This document shows, piece by piece, positions 1 to 7,826 of a DNA stretch of 21,409 nt. The stretch is from an uncultured Flavobacteriales bacterium (lineage in GTDB: Bacteria > Bacteroidota > Bacteroidia > Flavobacteriales > Crocinitomicaceae), in contig CAMLIF010000066.1 in assembly GCA_946479985.1 (NCBI GenBank), positions 1 to 21,409 of the forward strand, in the 5' to 3' direction. Each line of letters opens with the position of its first letter. Within the stretch, counting starts at the first letter, position 1. Below the pieces are notes generated by a model. The model saw only the letters and a list, made by a program, of their open reading frames with translations, did no database searches and had not been told where the DNA came from. The position numbers and the translations under genes are program-made.

Positions 1-83
1 CAACGCTCCAAAATGGTTTTTACCAGTGCTTTTCCAAGTGAACCTGTTCCACCGGTGATTAATATGGATTTATTATTAAGCAT
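1..83 (-). CDS. pseB: UDP-N-acetylglucosamine 4,6-dehydratase, PseB/FlaA1-like (partial, N-terminus only)
   Basis: Only the first 27 codons are inside the window; the gene continues beyond base 1. The start is the ATG at 83. The visible peptide begins MLNNKSILITGGTGSLGKAL, a short lead into the Rossmann nucleotide-binding motif GGTGSLGK of extended short-chain dehydrogenases. The pattern LNNKSILITGGTGS(L/F)GK is typical of the inverting UDP-GlcNAc 4,6-dehydratases (PseB/FlaA1), which start pseudaminic acid and related 2,4-diamino sugar synthesis. It follows the family 2 glycosyltransferase on the same strand after 53 bases, so it is probably the next gene of the polysaccharide operon. The subfamily call rests on very few residues; a CapD-like or other NDP-sugar dehydratase/epimerase is possible. 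Confidence 0.65.
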   Translation of the reverse strand, partial: MLNNKSILITGGTGSLGKALVKTILER

Positions 84-136
84 TTTTGTTCCAGTTCAAT
101 GTTGAAGTATGTGTAACGAGGTTTTATTTTAGACCC

Positions 137-1084
137 CTATTGCTTTCCAATTATGTAGTTCTTCCACGTTCCAATGAAAAGACGGATCGTATAAAATTCA
201 TTTACTCTATTCCAAAGATAAGAAAAGGAGAATGCCGAAAGCCTTGACAGGAAATGCTTGTCCTTTTTTTTGAGCCTTTCTAAGAGATATAAGTGTTTTA
301 TCAGAACATTTTTATCCTTGAAATCAATATTTCCAGCATTCTTCATGAAGTGTTTTATAGTGGCAATATTCTTCGTACAGATCATGTTTAATGACATTGT
401 TGCTGCATTCGTGTTTTGAATAGCACCAATAATATTACCTGAATGCTGTCTGTACCTGATTAAGGGTTTGTCAACAAAACTAATTTTATTGTCAATAGCG
501 GCATAACTCGCAATCCATCCGTCGTGCAGAACGAATTCATCGTCCGGAAGACAAATTTGGTTAGTAAAATATTCTTTATCGATAAGCATGGTAGCACCAG
601 GAACAATCCGGTTTTCGAAAAAGACCAAAACTCTTCCGTTTGCCGAGTTTAGGAATTTTTTTGTTTTATTGAAACCTGTTATGTCGAACATTTTTTTGTT
701 CAGTGAAACATTATTCTGATTGACTAATTCGGCATCTGAAAATACGACTTTCGCTGAGGAATGCAGCATGTGTTCAACCATGATTTGTACTTTGTCCGGA
801 TGCCAAATATCGTCCTGATCCGAGAGAAAAACACAATCACCCTTACTTTTACGAATCGCCTGATAAAAATTTTTTGATATACCAAGATTAGATTGGTTGA
901 CAAATAATTTTATTCTTTCATGTTTATACCCGAAAGCTTTTATTAGTTCAACTGTTTTATCAGTACTGTTATCGTCGCATATGATAATTTCATCAACGTG
1001 AACGCTTTGTTGCAAAATACTTTTGAGCTGCTCTTCTATGAATAACTCACCATTGAACGTACATAATGCTACACTTATCTGCAT
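137..1084 (-). CDS. Family 2 glycosyltransferase (rhamnosyltransferase-like)
   Basis: This 315-residue cytosolic protein would add one sugar from a nucleotide donor during repeat-unit or chain assembly of a surface polysaccharide. The GT-A fold signs are all visible. The N-terminal strand ISVALCTFNG is followed by the donor-binding stretch CDDNSTD (residues 36-42), the metal-binding SDQDD (88-92, a DXD variant) and a likely acceptor-side HDGW (187-190). The segment YRQHSGNIIG (211-220) is common in the O-antigen and capsule GT2 group annotated as rhamnosyltransferase-like. There is no C-terminal membrane helix. The start ATG at 1084 overlaps the end of the upstream methyltransferase gene by 10 bases, which indicates translational coupling. 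The fold and general activity are secure; the sugar transferred cannot be read from sequence. Confidence 0.9.
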   Translation of the reverse strand: MQISVALCTFNGELFIEEQLKSILQQSVHVDEIIICDDNSTDKTVELIKAFGYKHERIKLFVNQSNLGISKNFYQAIRKSKGDCVFLSDQDDIWHPDKVQIMVEHMLHSSAKVVFSDAELVNQNNVSLNKKMFDITGFNKTKKFLNSANGRVLVFFENRIVPGATMLIDKEYFTNQICLPDDEFVLHDGWIASYAAIDNKISFVDKPLIRYRQHSGNIIGAIQNTNAATMSLNMICTKNIATIKHFMKNAGNIDFKDKNVLIKHLYLLERLKKKDKHFLSRLSAFSFSYLWNRVNEFYTIRLFIGTWKNYIIGKQ

Positions 1085-1821
1085 TTAATCAGTGAGTTAA
1101 AAGTTTCAAATGAAACTAAATTCAAAGAGTCGACGCGATTTTCTTCAAAGGTGTGAAATTCATAAAATGGATTAGGGACTGCTTTTTGATCGCCAAGTGT
1201 GTGTGTTTTTGAAATCACACCAATTCCAAAGTCAGTATCCACGCAACACGCGAAAACTTCCTGCCGATCTTTGGCTTTCACAAAAGCTTTCCAGGTAGTT
1301 CCATTCCAGGTTCCCCGAGCTGGACTATTTCGAAAGTTAAAGGTCTCACGGGCATGCCATTCCGTTGGCGGGTTACAGTCGTGCAAAACAATGTAGCCAT
1401 CTTCAGCAATAAACTCGAGAGAGTTTATAATATCTCGTTCCACTTGTTCCGCTAAATGTAAACCGTCAATAAATATTACATCGAACAATATATCCTTGTT
1501 AAGTAGTTTTCCGTTTCTCAAAGAAGCGAAGAAAGCATCACTTGTCATCTGAAAATCGACAGGATTTTCCTTGAATTCGATTCCCGGATCGACGCTGTAT
1601 TTAACCTTGGCGATCACTTTGTTGAAATTATGTTCCGGATTCCGGACACCTATTTCCAGGTAAGTTGTATTTCGATCAAGAGAATTGATTAATAAATTGA
1701 TCACATCATAGCGATAAGGTTTCTTAGCACATTCTTTACTGGTTTCAAGCGTAGCTCTTTTAAAAAACAAATCTTCAGCGATTAACTTGCCTAGTTTATG
1801 CCTATAAAAATATCTTTTCAT
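1075..1821 (-). CDS. Class I SAM-dependent methyltransferase
   Basis: A 248-residue protein with a class I (Rossmann) methyltransferase core of the Methyltransf_24 type. Motif I is seen as TYLEIGVRNP (residues 53-62), a modified E/DxGxxxG loop. A second acidic strand, YSVDPG, follows at 75-80. The strand-4 motif is FDVIFIDGLH (113-122), and the strand-5 region reads GYIVLHDCNPP. Proteins of this type in glycan clusters usually methylate a sugar hydroxyl or act on a sugar side chain. It lies between the acetyltransferase gene (20-base overlap) and the glycosyltransferase gene (10-base overlap), so it is part of the operon. It might modify the growing glycan or cap its end, but the acceptor is unknown. 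The first in-frame ATG, 1821, is used; there is no close alternative. Confidence 0.85.
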   Translation of the reverse strand: MKRYFYRHKLGKLIAEDLFFKRATLETSKECAKKPYRYDVINLLINSLDRNTTYLEIGVRNPEHNFNKVIAKVKYSVDPGIEFKENPVDFQMTSDAFFASLRNGKLLNKDILFDVIFIDGLHLAEQVERDIINSLEFIAEDGYIVLHDCNPPTEWHARETFNFRNSPARGTWNGTTWKAFVKAKDRQEVFACCVDTDFGIGVISKTHTLGDQKAVPNPFYEFHTFEENRVDSLNLVSFETFNSLIKCR

Positions 1822-2428
1822 CGTTTTCTAATTGATTACAAAGCTTAGCAATTATTTTTCTCACTTCCGCATCAGAATAATCCCACCACTTTGATTCCAG
1901 TAACTGATTTATTTGATTGTCGTTAAAGCGCTTTTTTATGAAGCTGCATGGGTTTCCAGCCCAAATTTCATAAGGTCCGATATTCCTGGTCACAACAGAT
2001 CCTGCGCCAACTACAGCACCGGTTTGAATTCGTACGCCAGATAAAATAGTTACGCCATAACCAATCCACACATCGTTTTCGATAATAACATCGCCTTTTG
2101 TGGCTGGATGACCAGTAATACTCCGAGCTTCGGGGTAAATTTCAGGAAGGTCATTAAACGGATAGGTACTTATCCAGTCAACGCGATGGTTTCCACCTAA
2201 GAAAATAGTGACATTGGCCGCAATCGAACAATATTTGCCGATTATCAGATGTGCATCTGAATTTTCATAAAGGACTGTGGGCTTGCCATAGGTGTATTCG
2301 CCAATTGAGTATGGTTTGTTAGCAAAATAATCTTTTGTATAAAACGCATTGATTGCCGGGGAAGTTTTTTTCGGACTTAGTAAGCGTATCATTTTATTAA
2401 ATACCCGTCGAATTAAAGTCATGACCAT
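1802..2428 (-). CDS. CatB-type O-acetyltransferase (left-handed beta-helix, hexapeptide repeats)
   Basis: A 208-residue acyltransferase of the xenobiotic/CatB-related hexapeptide family, expected to move acetyl from acetyl-CoA to a sugar hydroxyl. Hexapeptide turns are visible at LIIGKYCSIAANVTI (61-75) and across DVIIENDVWIGYGVTILSG (113-131) and IQTGAVVGAGSVV (134-146). The loop between them carries GGNHRVDWISTYPF, where His81 matches the catalytic histidine of this family. The segment WAGNPCSFIKKRF (156-168) is the usual family ending before a C-terminal helix (WWDYSD, 181-186). The upstream ABC ATPase gene ends inside its start: the ATG at 2428 overlaps by 10 bases, while a second ATG at 2422 would give a classic ATGA junction and a protein two residues shorter. 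O-acetylation of the exported glycan is the likely role. Confidence 0.87.
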   Translation of the reverse strand: MVMTLIRRVFNKMIRLLSPKKTSPAINAFYTKDYFANKPYSIGEYTYGKPTVLYENSDAHLIIGKYCSIAANVTIFLGGNHRVDWISTYPFNDLPEIYPEARSITGHPATKGDVIIENDVWIGYGVTILSGVRIQTGAVVGAGSVVTRNIGPYEIWAGNPCSFIKKRFNDNQINQLLESKWWDYSDAEVRKIIAKLCNQLENDEKIFL

Positions 2429-3585
2429 TCTGCATTTAGATACATACTCCCGAGATCAAAAGTCTCCAGATGAGAATATTTCTCAATATTATTCAAAATA
2501 CTGAATTCGAGACAAGTTTCAATATTATCAAATTGTGCAATAGCAGGTTTGTAAAGAATTACCTGTAAAATATATCGGCCTTTTATTAACTGTTGTGCAT
2601 CGAATGTGCAGACAACTTTGGTTTGGTTTGATGAAATATGAGTTTCACTTGAGCAAATTACGGTTTCTTCAGCATTTTTTATTCGAATAAGTAAAGAAAC
2701 ACCAGCCAGACTTTTCTCGTTCCATTCAGTAATAAATTCTGTTGTAATTACTTCATCGGATGTGAAGTCGGTTGATTCATTAACAATACCAGCAGTTTTA
2801 ATGTAGACGGGTGAATCGGAATGCTCGTTATGATAATCTCCTGCACGGGTATGTAATGTCTGGTAAAAAGAAATAGCGTCAATAGTATTACCTTCAAAAA
2901 GTTGCTGTCCGTGATTCAGAACAACCCCTTTATTGCACAAGTTTTTTACTGAACCTAAATGATGACTTACGAAAAGAACCGTTCGGCCGCTGTTAGCTAC
3001 ATCTTTCATTTTTCCCATACACTTCTTTTGAAATTCAGAATCACCAACGGCTAAAACTTCATCGATAATAAGTATTTCGTTTTCCAGAAACGCGGCTACG
3101 GCAAATGCCAATCTTAGTTGCATACCGCTTGAATAATGTTTCAAAGGTGTGTCAATAAATTTCTCTACTCCGGAAAAGTCAACAATAGCATCAAAATTCT
3201 GGCTAATTTCAGTTTTTTTCATTCCCAGTATAGACCCATTCATGAAAACATTTTCTCTTCCTGTCAATTCACCGTGAAATCCTGTTCCAACTTCCAGTAA
3301 ACTGGCTATTCTGCCACGAGAAATAATGTTCCCCGATGTTGGTGGGGTTATTCTGGAAAGTATTTTCAACAAAGTTGATTTACCGGCTCCGTTTTTTCCA
3401 ATTATTCCAATAGAATCTCCTTGTTCAACGTTTAGTGAAAAGTCTTTTAACGCCCAAAAATGCTCTTTTGTTGTTCTTTTGAAAGTATTAATCACAGACT
3501 CTCTAAACGACTGATTGTTTTCCTTCAGTCCATGGATATTATAGAGTTTCGAAACTTTATTGATTTCAAGAATGTACTTACTCAT
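2419..3585 (-). CDS. wzt: Polysaccharide ABC exporter ATP-binding protein (Wzt/TagH type)
   Basis: A 388-residue ATPase that powers export of a lipid-linked polysaccharide across the inner membrane with the permease encoded just upstream. Walker A GKNGAGKST is at residues 63-71, the signature YSSGMQLRLA at 151-160, Walker B ILIIDE at 171-176 and the switch histidine in FVSHH at 205-209. Spacing such as LLEVGTGFHGELTGRENV (97-114) is diagnostic of the Wzt/TagH/RfbE exporter family. Residues from about 245 to 388 form a beta-rich extension like the Wzt C-terminal domain. In some systems that domain binds the finished, end-modified glycan and so couples export to chain termination. The start ATG at 3585 shares one base with the permease stop (TAATG), a strong sign of coupled translation. 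Confidence 0.93.
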   Translation of the reverse strand: MSKYILEINKVSKLYNIHGLKENNQSFRESVINTFKRTTKEHFWALKDFSLNVEQGDSIGIIGKNGAGKSTLLKILSRITPPTSGNIISRGRIASLLEVGTGFHGELTGRENVFMNGSILGMKKTEISQNFDAIVDFSGVEKFIDTPLKHYSSGMQLRLAFAVAAFLENEILIIDEVLAVGDSEFQKKCMGKMKDVANSGRTVLFVSHHLGSVKNLCNKGVVLNHGQQLFEGNTIDAISFYQTLHTRAGDYHNEHSDSPVYIKTAGIVNESTDFTSDEVITTEFITEWNEKSLAGVSLLIRIKNAEETVICSSETHISSNQTKVVCTFDAQQLIKGRYILQVILYKPAIAQFDNIETCLEFSILNNIEKYSHLETFDLGSMYLNAEWS

Positions 3586-4403
3586 TACGCTAGATCTGCA
3601 AAGAAGGCTTCCGTTTTTCTAAAAATGTACACGCCAAGGATTAAAAACACAAAACATGAAATGCTGCTGAGTACAACAGTATTCCAGTCAACCGGATAAT
3701 TTGAAAATGATCCTCGGAAGATTTCTATCGATCCGGCTATAGGATTAATTTTTAACAAGAACTGCATCCAATAATTGGAGGTGATAGACACAGGATAAAA
3801 GACAGGTGTCATAAACAGCAAGGCTTGAATCAGAAATGGAATCACGTAACGAATATCGCGGTACTTAACATTTAATGCTGCAAGTGTTAAGCCTACTGAA
3901 GTAGAGGCAATTGCGGCAAGTATCAAGGCGAGAGGAATATATAGGATAGCTTTAATACTTAGATCGACTTTAAAAATAAACACAAAGACGAAAAAGATAA
4001 GTAGTGCCATTAAAAAATCGAAGCATGCACCTATAATTGCTGAGATTGGGATAATCAATCGCGGAAAATAAATTTTCTTTATAATATTGGCGTTATTCAC
4101 CATGGAGTTTGCCGAATTGGTTACTCCATTACTAAAGATTCCCCACACAAGTAACCCGGACAAAGCAAAAATAGGATAGGGAACCCTTAAATCAGTAGAT
4201 TGTGCAATGCTTTTGCCTAGTAAAGATGTGAATACAAACATCATTACCAGTGGCTGCAAAATTGCCCATAGAACACCAAAAACGGTTTGTTTATACTTCA
4301 CTTTAATATCACGCCAAGTAAAGAAATAAAGAAGTTCTCTAAATTCCCATAGTTCTTTTAATCCAAACGTAAATTTGCTTTTTGGTTTTATTTCGTATTC
4401 CAT
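3585..4403 (-). CDS. wzm: Polysaccharide ABC exporter permease (Wzm/ABC-2 type)
   Basis: The membrane partner of the Wzt-like ATPase, an ABC-2 type permease of 272 residues from the chosen start. The amphipathic N-terminal stretch ELWEFRELLYFFTWRDIKVKYKQT before the first membrane helix is a hallmark of Wzm/TagG permeases; it is followed by GVLWAILQPLVMMFVF. About six hydrophobic helices follow, with the coupling region LNVKYRDIRYVIPF and the conserved MTPVFYP near the penultimate helix. The ATG at 4403 is preferred because it places this helix near the N-terminus as usual. A TTG at 4421 would add six residues (MVHNYK) and sit one base after the previous stop. It forms an operon with genes on both sides and would export a glycan made on the cytosolic side. 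Confidence 0.92.
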   Translation of the reverse strand: MEYEIKPKSKFTFGLKELWEFRELLYFFTWRDIKVKYKQTVFGVLWAILQPLVMMFVFTSLLGKSIAQSTDLRVPYPIFALSGLLVWGIFSNGVTNSANSMVNNANIIKKIYFPRLIIPISAIIGACFDFLMALLIFFVFVFIFKVDLSIKAILYIPLALILAAIASTSVGLTLAALNVKYRDIRYVIPFLIQALLFMTPVFYPVSITSNYWMQFLLKINPIAGSIEIFRGSFSNYPVDWNTVVLSSISCFVFLILGVYIFRKTEAFFADLA

Positions 4404-4422
4404 TTTATAATTGTGAACCAAC

Positions 4423-5784
4423 TTATGTCTTGGTTTCTAAGTCTAATTGTTTAGATAAAGCCTTTTTGGGATCAATAAACTTATAGCAGACCAAAATAAT
4501 AAAAAATGGCATGATCGGAGTTTTTAATCGAACCAAAGTACCAAATAATCCCGAGGTTAAGCCTACAAAAAAGCCAAGTAGAATAACGAATAGCAATGCA
4601 AATAGGAAAAATTCGCTTTTTAGAATTCTTAAGAGCGTTCCATCTTTTCTGCTTGTCCAGAAAATGCGAATTGTTAAATATAGAATAATCAAATTTTCTA
4701 AACCGTTTAGTAGCATAAAGAGGCTATCTGCTTCCCAAATATACGGTCTGAACAAACTTACATTAATGGCTGCAGGGATAGCCCTAAAAAGGTTTGCACC
4801 ACTGAAGTCGGTAAGGCCTAAATCATATCGTTTTCCAGTATATCCTTCATTGTTCATAAGATCTTTTTGGATTACTTCGGCAGTTTTAAATACCGAATTT
4901 GCAGAATATTCGCCCAGAACATCATCACTCCTGAAATAGAATGCTATTGCTATTAGTACAACGGAAATTCCAAAACTACGAGTGAGATATTTAACAATGA
5001 ATGGTTGATCTTTATTCCATTTAAGGATTAACACTACGAAAAGTGGAATGTATGTTGCCAAAATCAGGAACGGACGAATGGAATAGAGGAAGTAACTGGC
5101 AATTACAATCTGTAATATTATGCCAAAAAGGGTTTTATAATCTTTTCGGATCAATTTGAAAAAACTCATGATCAATGAAAATATAGCCGCGAGGGCAACC
5201 GTGTCTTTAATTAATCCACTGCACCAAAAAGCAACCGAAGGAACAAATAAGCAGGCAATTGCCAGGTATTTCGTTTCTATATCTAGAATTTTGTTGATAT
5301 ATCGGAAGAATCTCCATGCGAACCAGGATGATATAACACTGAAGAATAAATTTAATGTCAGATAACTGCCAAAGGCAAAGAATGATAAAAAGTTGGCCAC
5401 TTTACATACGAACCATGAATTGGGCTCTCTGTAAATCCAGTGTGGCGGATACCCGACATTCTTGAAGTAGTTAGGAACAACATTTTCATTAGGAGTATTA
5501 AAAAGCTCATGAAAATATGCCTGAGGATTATCAAATAATAGCGCGTTCAGTTTTCTTGCCCCATCCCAATAAAACACCGTGTCGCCATGTCTTTCATAGT
5601 ACAGTATATAAACAAGACCGAAGCCCAGACCAAGTAGTATTTTATAATAAAAATTCGGCAGAAAGTATTTAAATTCAGGTTTATCCCGGTTGTTTTGATA
5701 GGAGAAAAATGCAATAGCACAGAATATAAGCAGCCATCCGAAGAATGAAACAATATCAATTATGCCGAAAAACTCAAACCCCAT
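4423..5784 (-). CDS. Polytopic membrane protein of unknown function in a polysaccharide operon
   Basis: A 453-residue protein with about nine to eleven hydrophobic segments, for example residues 10-28, 46-62, 131-153, 172-189, 195-210, 219-256, 271-284, 360-376 and 391-409. I do not recognise a named family with certainty. Polar motifs that look functional are GDTVFYWDGARKL (67-79, acidic pair), WCSGLIKD (187-194), the loop RAIPAAINVSLFRPYIWEADS (335-354, quoted in part) and RLKTPIMPFF (419-428) in the last membrane region. Acidic residues after the first helices and a basic/proline motif near the end are seen in GT-C glycosyltransferases and in O-antigen polymerase-like proteins, so a glycan polymerase or lipid-linked sugar transferase is plausible. 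It starts two bases after the rlmH stop and ends 19 bases before the permease ATG, so it is clearly operonic. Confidence 0.8.
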   Translation of the reverse strand: MGFEFFGIIDIVSFFGWLLIFCAIAFFSYQNNRDKPEFKYFLPNFYYKILLGLGFGLVYILYYERHGDTVFYWDGARKLNALLFDNPQAYFHELFNTPNENVVPNYFKNVGYPPHWIYREPNSWFVCKVANFLSFFAFGSYLTLNLFFSVISSWFAWRFFRYINKILDIETKYLAIACLFVPSVAFWCSGLIKDTVALAAIFSLIMSFFKLIRKDYKTLFGIILQIVIASYFLYSIRPFLILATYIPLFVVLILKWNKDQPFIVKYLTRSFGISVVLIAIAFYFRSDDVLGEYSANSVFKTAEVIQKDLMNNEGYTGKRYDLGLTDFSGANLFRAIPAAINVSLFRPYIWEADSLFMLLNGLENLIILYLTIRIFWTSRKDGTLLRILKSEFFLFALLFVILLGFFVGLTSGLFGTLVRLKTPIMPFFIILVCYKFIDPKKALSKQLDLETKT

Positions 5785-5786
5785 AA

Positions 5787-6260
5787 TTACTGGTGATGAT
5801 AAGGTTCGTTTTTCAGAATAGTCATTCCTCTATAGACTTGTTCAATAAAAAATAATCGGATCATCTGATGAGTCAGAGTCATTTTAGAGAGTGAAATCTG
5901 GCCATTTCCGCGTTTATACATTTCGTCGCTGAAACCATACGGGCCGCCAACTATGAAAACAAGATTTTTCAAGCCCCGGTTCATGTAGCCCTGCAGAAAT
6001 TCCGAGAAATCTAAGGAAGAATACTGCCTGCCTCGTTCATCCAGTAGAATGACGGTGTCGGAACCGGAAAGTTTCGAAAGAAACAATTCGCCTTCCTTTT
6101 TCTTTATTTCTTCTTCCGACGTTTGCCTGGTCTGTTTAACATCGGGATACATTTCAATTTTAAAATTGATGTAATGCTTCAGCTTGTCGAGATAATGTTT
6201 CTCGCCATCTTCCAAAAAACCTTTTACAGACTTTCCAATGCACATCAATGTTATTTGCAT
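5787..6260 (-). CDS. rlmH: 23S rRNA (pseudouridine1915-N3)-methyltransferase RlmH
   Basis: A full-length 157-residue RlmH, the SPOUT methyltransferase that methylates N3 of pseudouridine 1915 in helix 69 of 23S rRNA on assembled ribosomes. The SAM-binding knot is visible as VFIVGGPYGFSDEMYKR near residues 101-117. The family C-terminus is also present: QISLSKMTLTHQMIRLFFIEQVYRG, ending in the invariant-looking tail NEPYHH (quoted in parts). The N-terminus MQITLMCIGK and the central LLDERG also fit. It lies 26 bases after a GT-C type gene and 2 bases before the unknown membrane protein gene. A near-consensus -7 box (TATCTTCG, 6265-6272) ends 4 bases before its ATG, so rlmH may have its own promoter and may be the first gene of the polysaccharide transcript. 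Confidence 0.96.
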   Translation of the reverse strand: MQITLMCIGKSVKGFLEDGEKHYLDKLKHYINFKIEMYPDVKQTRQTSEEEIKKKEGELFLSKLSGSDTVILLDERGRQYSSLDFSEFLQGYMNRGLKNLVFIVGGPYGFSDEMYKRGNGQISLSKMTLTHQMIRLFFIEQVYRGMTILKNEPYHHQ

Positions 6261-6264
6261 CTAA

Positions 6265-6272
6265 CGAAGATA
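6265..6272 (-). promoter_or_regulatory. Candidate -7 promoter box abutting rlmH
   Basis: On the minus strand the bases read TATCTTCG, seven of eight matches to the Bacteroidetes -7 element TAnnTTTG, followed by TTAG and then the rlmH ATG. No clear -33 TTG is present at the usual distance, so the call rests on the box, its spacing and the same arrangement at three other genes of the window. Confidence 0.35.
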
Positions 6273-6286
6273 AGGAAACCAAAGGT

Positions 6287-7729
6287 TTAGTTTGCTGTTT
6301 TCTTGAAGTGTTCTGAAATACGGAATGTTAATATCGCAGTAGAAATGAGCCCCGTAACAACAAGCGGAAGGAAATACCGGTCTTCATTCATACGCTGATA
6401 CTCAATCAGAAATAGAAAATACAGCAAAGAACCCAATGAAAAGAGAAAAGTCAGACGATTTCTGCCAAAGAAAAGAATCAGTAAAAGTGATAAATAGCCA
6501 GTAAGGATCAAAAACAATGTACCGTAACGAATTGTTTCAATAAACATGTTTCCTCTGAAAGTTTCCTGGAAAATTGTCAGATTCAAATGGCTTTTGAAAA
6601 GATTCTCTTTTGCACTGTGCATAGGTGTTGAAAACCAGTATTGCATTTTGTTTTCTTTCCTGGTTTTTGAAATGAGTTTTTCAAGTGAAAGACAAAAGTG
6701 AAACTCATCATATTCTCTTGCTGTTACTCGTTGGAGCGTGTAATCCTTTTTCTGTAGAAAGGTGAATTGATCAAGAATTGCTAATAACTCCTCTGCTTTT
6801 ATTGGTGCGGATCGACTTTCAATATAATCCTCAATTTCAAGCAGATTTTCCTTTGAATAGATCCAGCTTTTTCCTGTTATCGCATGAAAAGTTTCCGGTT
6901 GAAATTCCCATATCTTGAATAACTCGGTTAATTTTTCGTGTGGCGGCCGAAAAATCGTTTGATTCCCTGAGTGATAAATCGGATGTGGTGAAAAGGATTT
7001 TGTGTAACCGAATTTGCGTATTTCCCAGAAGAAAACCGTCCCAAGAGTAAGGAATACGAACGATTTCAACATAATGCTTTCTGATGAAAGGAGATTTTGA
7101 TAGTGTTTTTTCTGGAAATAGTCTCTGACCGAAAAAATGAAAAGCGGTAAGAAGATTAAGAGTAAAACTGGCCGGAGGAAGTAGAGCAAACAAAGCGTAA
7201 GCACAAATTTGTAAAAGGAATCGGGAGATTTACTCAGAGCAATTTGTGCTGCGATAACAAGAAAAGAAACTACAAATGCCTCACTGATTGAATAACTCAA
7301 AAAGCCCCAAAAGCAAGGAGTCATTATAAAAATGGAAGTGAAAATAAGTGACCATTTTCGGCTCGTTTGTGCAGAAAGTAGTTTGTAGAGTGAAGAAATT
7401 GCGATTCCATGAAACAATAAGGCAGCAATGAAAATAAACCGGGAAGAATGATCATTGAAAATCCAAATTCCGAGCAAATGGATGATTCCTACAAATGGCG
7501 GACGCTGCACATAGCTGCTTGGACCAATTGTATTGTCTTTCCAGGTTCCGGTTTTGGCTAAATTCTCTGCAGGTCTGATATAAGATGCGTCATCGGCGGT
7601 TTCATGCAGATTTCCGGAAAGAGGTATTGTTCGAATTTCCAGAAAATGGACGGCAAATGCAAATAGGATTCCAGCCACGACCAGAAAAAAAACAGGTTGT
7701 TTCCAGAATTTTGCAGATGTATTGCGCAT
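6287..7729 (-). CDS. GT-C type membrane glycosyltransferase (ArnT/PMT-like), putative
   Basis: A 480-residue integral membrane protein with an N-terminal helix at about 12-30. A periplasmic loop carrying ADDASYIRPAENLAKTG (residues 45-61) and YVQRPPFVG (73-81) follows, then a run of about ten further helices. An acidic pair after the first helix followed by an Arg-Pro-Pro motif before the next helix is the pattern of GT-C enzymes (PMT/ArnT/GT39 relatives), which transfer sugars from polyprenyl-phosphate donors on the outer face of the membrane. The C-terminal part (about 390-480) has helices joined by short loops with no further recognisable motif. The ATG at 7729 is preferred; a GTG at 7735 would add two residues. 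It is the first gene of the minus-strand run, 26 bases ahead of rlmH. Substrate unknown. Confidence 0.75.
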   Translation of the reverse strand: MRNTSAKFWKQPVFFLVVAGILFAFAVHFLEIRTIPLSGNLHETADDASYIRPAENLAKTGTWKDNTIGPSSYVQRPPFVGIIHLLGIWIFNDHSSRFIFIAALLFHGIAISSLYKLLSAQTSRKWSLIFTSIFIMTPCFWGFLSYSISEAFVVSFLVIAAQIALSKSPDSFYKFVLTLCLLYFLRPVLLLIFLPLFIFSVRDYFQKKHYQNLLSSESIMLKSFVFLTLGTVFFWEIRKFGYTKSFSPHPIYHSGNQTIFRPPHEKLTELFKIWEFQPETFHAITGKSWIYSKENLLEIEDYIESRSAPIKAEELLAILDQFTFLQKKDYTLQRVTAREYDEFHFCLSLEKLISKTRKENKMQYWFSTPMHSAKENLFKSHLNLTIFQETFRGNMFIETIRYGTLFLILTGYLSLLLILFFGRNRLTFLFSLGSLLYFLFLIEYQRMNEDRYFLPLVVTGLISTAILTFRISEHFKKTAN

Positions 7730-7752
7730 TTTCACTTAGATTCGTTACTTGT

Positions 7753-7782
7753 TCTCTCTTTTCTGTAAGAATTTAAGAGAGA
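7753..7782. repeat. Inverted repeat (hairpin) in the leader of the GT-C gene
   Basis: TCTCTCTT (7753-7760) and AAGAGAGA (7775-7782) are perfect inverted arms of 8 bases. Inside them TTCT and AGAA can extend the stem by four pairs with a three-base bulge. The repeat lies 24 bases before the ATG at 7729 and 83 bases before the divergent DUF4783 gene. It has no T-tract on either strand, so it is not an intrinsic terminator; a leader hairpin or a regulator site is possible. Confidence 0.4.
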
Positions 7783-7807
7783 TTAAAATTAACAAAAAAT
7801 TAGGCAT

Positions 7808-7815
7808 TATCTTTG
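7808..7815 (+). promoter_or_regulatory. -7 promoter box for the DUF4783-nadC unit
   Basis: TATCTTTG is a full match to the Bacteroidetes -7 consensus TAnnTTTG. It would place the transcript start near 7820, giving a leader of about 45 bases before the ATG at 7865. A good -33 TTG is not evident upstream. Confidence 0.5.
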
Positions 7816-7826
7816 CTGAGAGGCAA

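Noticed and set aside
95..106. TTCAATGTTGAA palindrome before the PseB-like gene
   Set aside because: The arms are only five bases and it lies within an operon gap; no other sign of regulation.
4511..4939. 142-codon plus-strand frame opposite the unknown membrane protein gene
   Set aside because: It is antisense to an operonic gene, has no domain or signal, and its composition follows from the complementary codons.
6837..7193. 118-codon minus-strand frame inside the GT-C gene
   Set aside because: It lies in another frame of the same strand within a longer coherent membrane protein and shows no protein-like pattern of its own.
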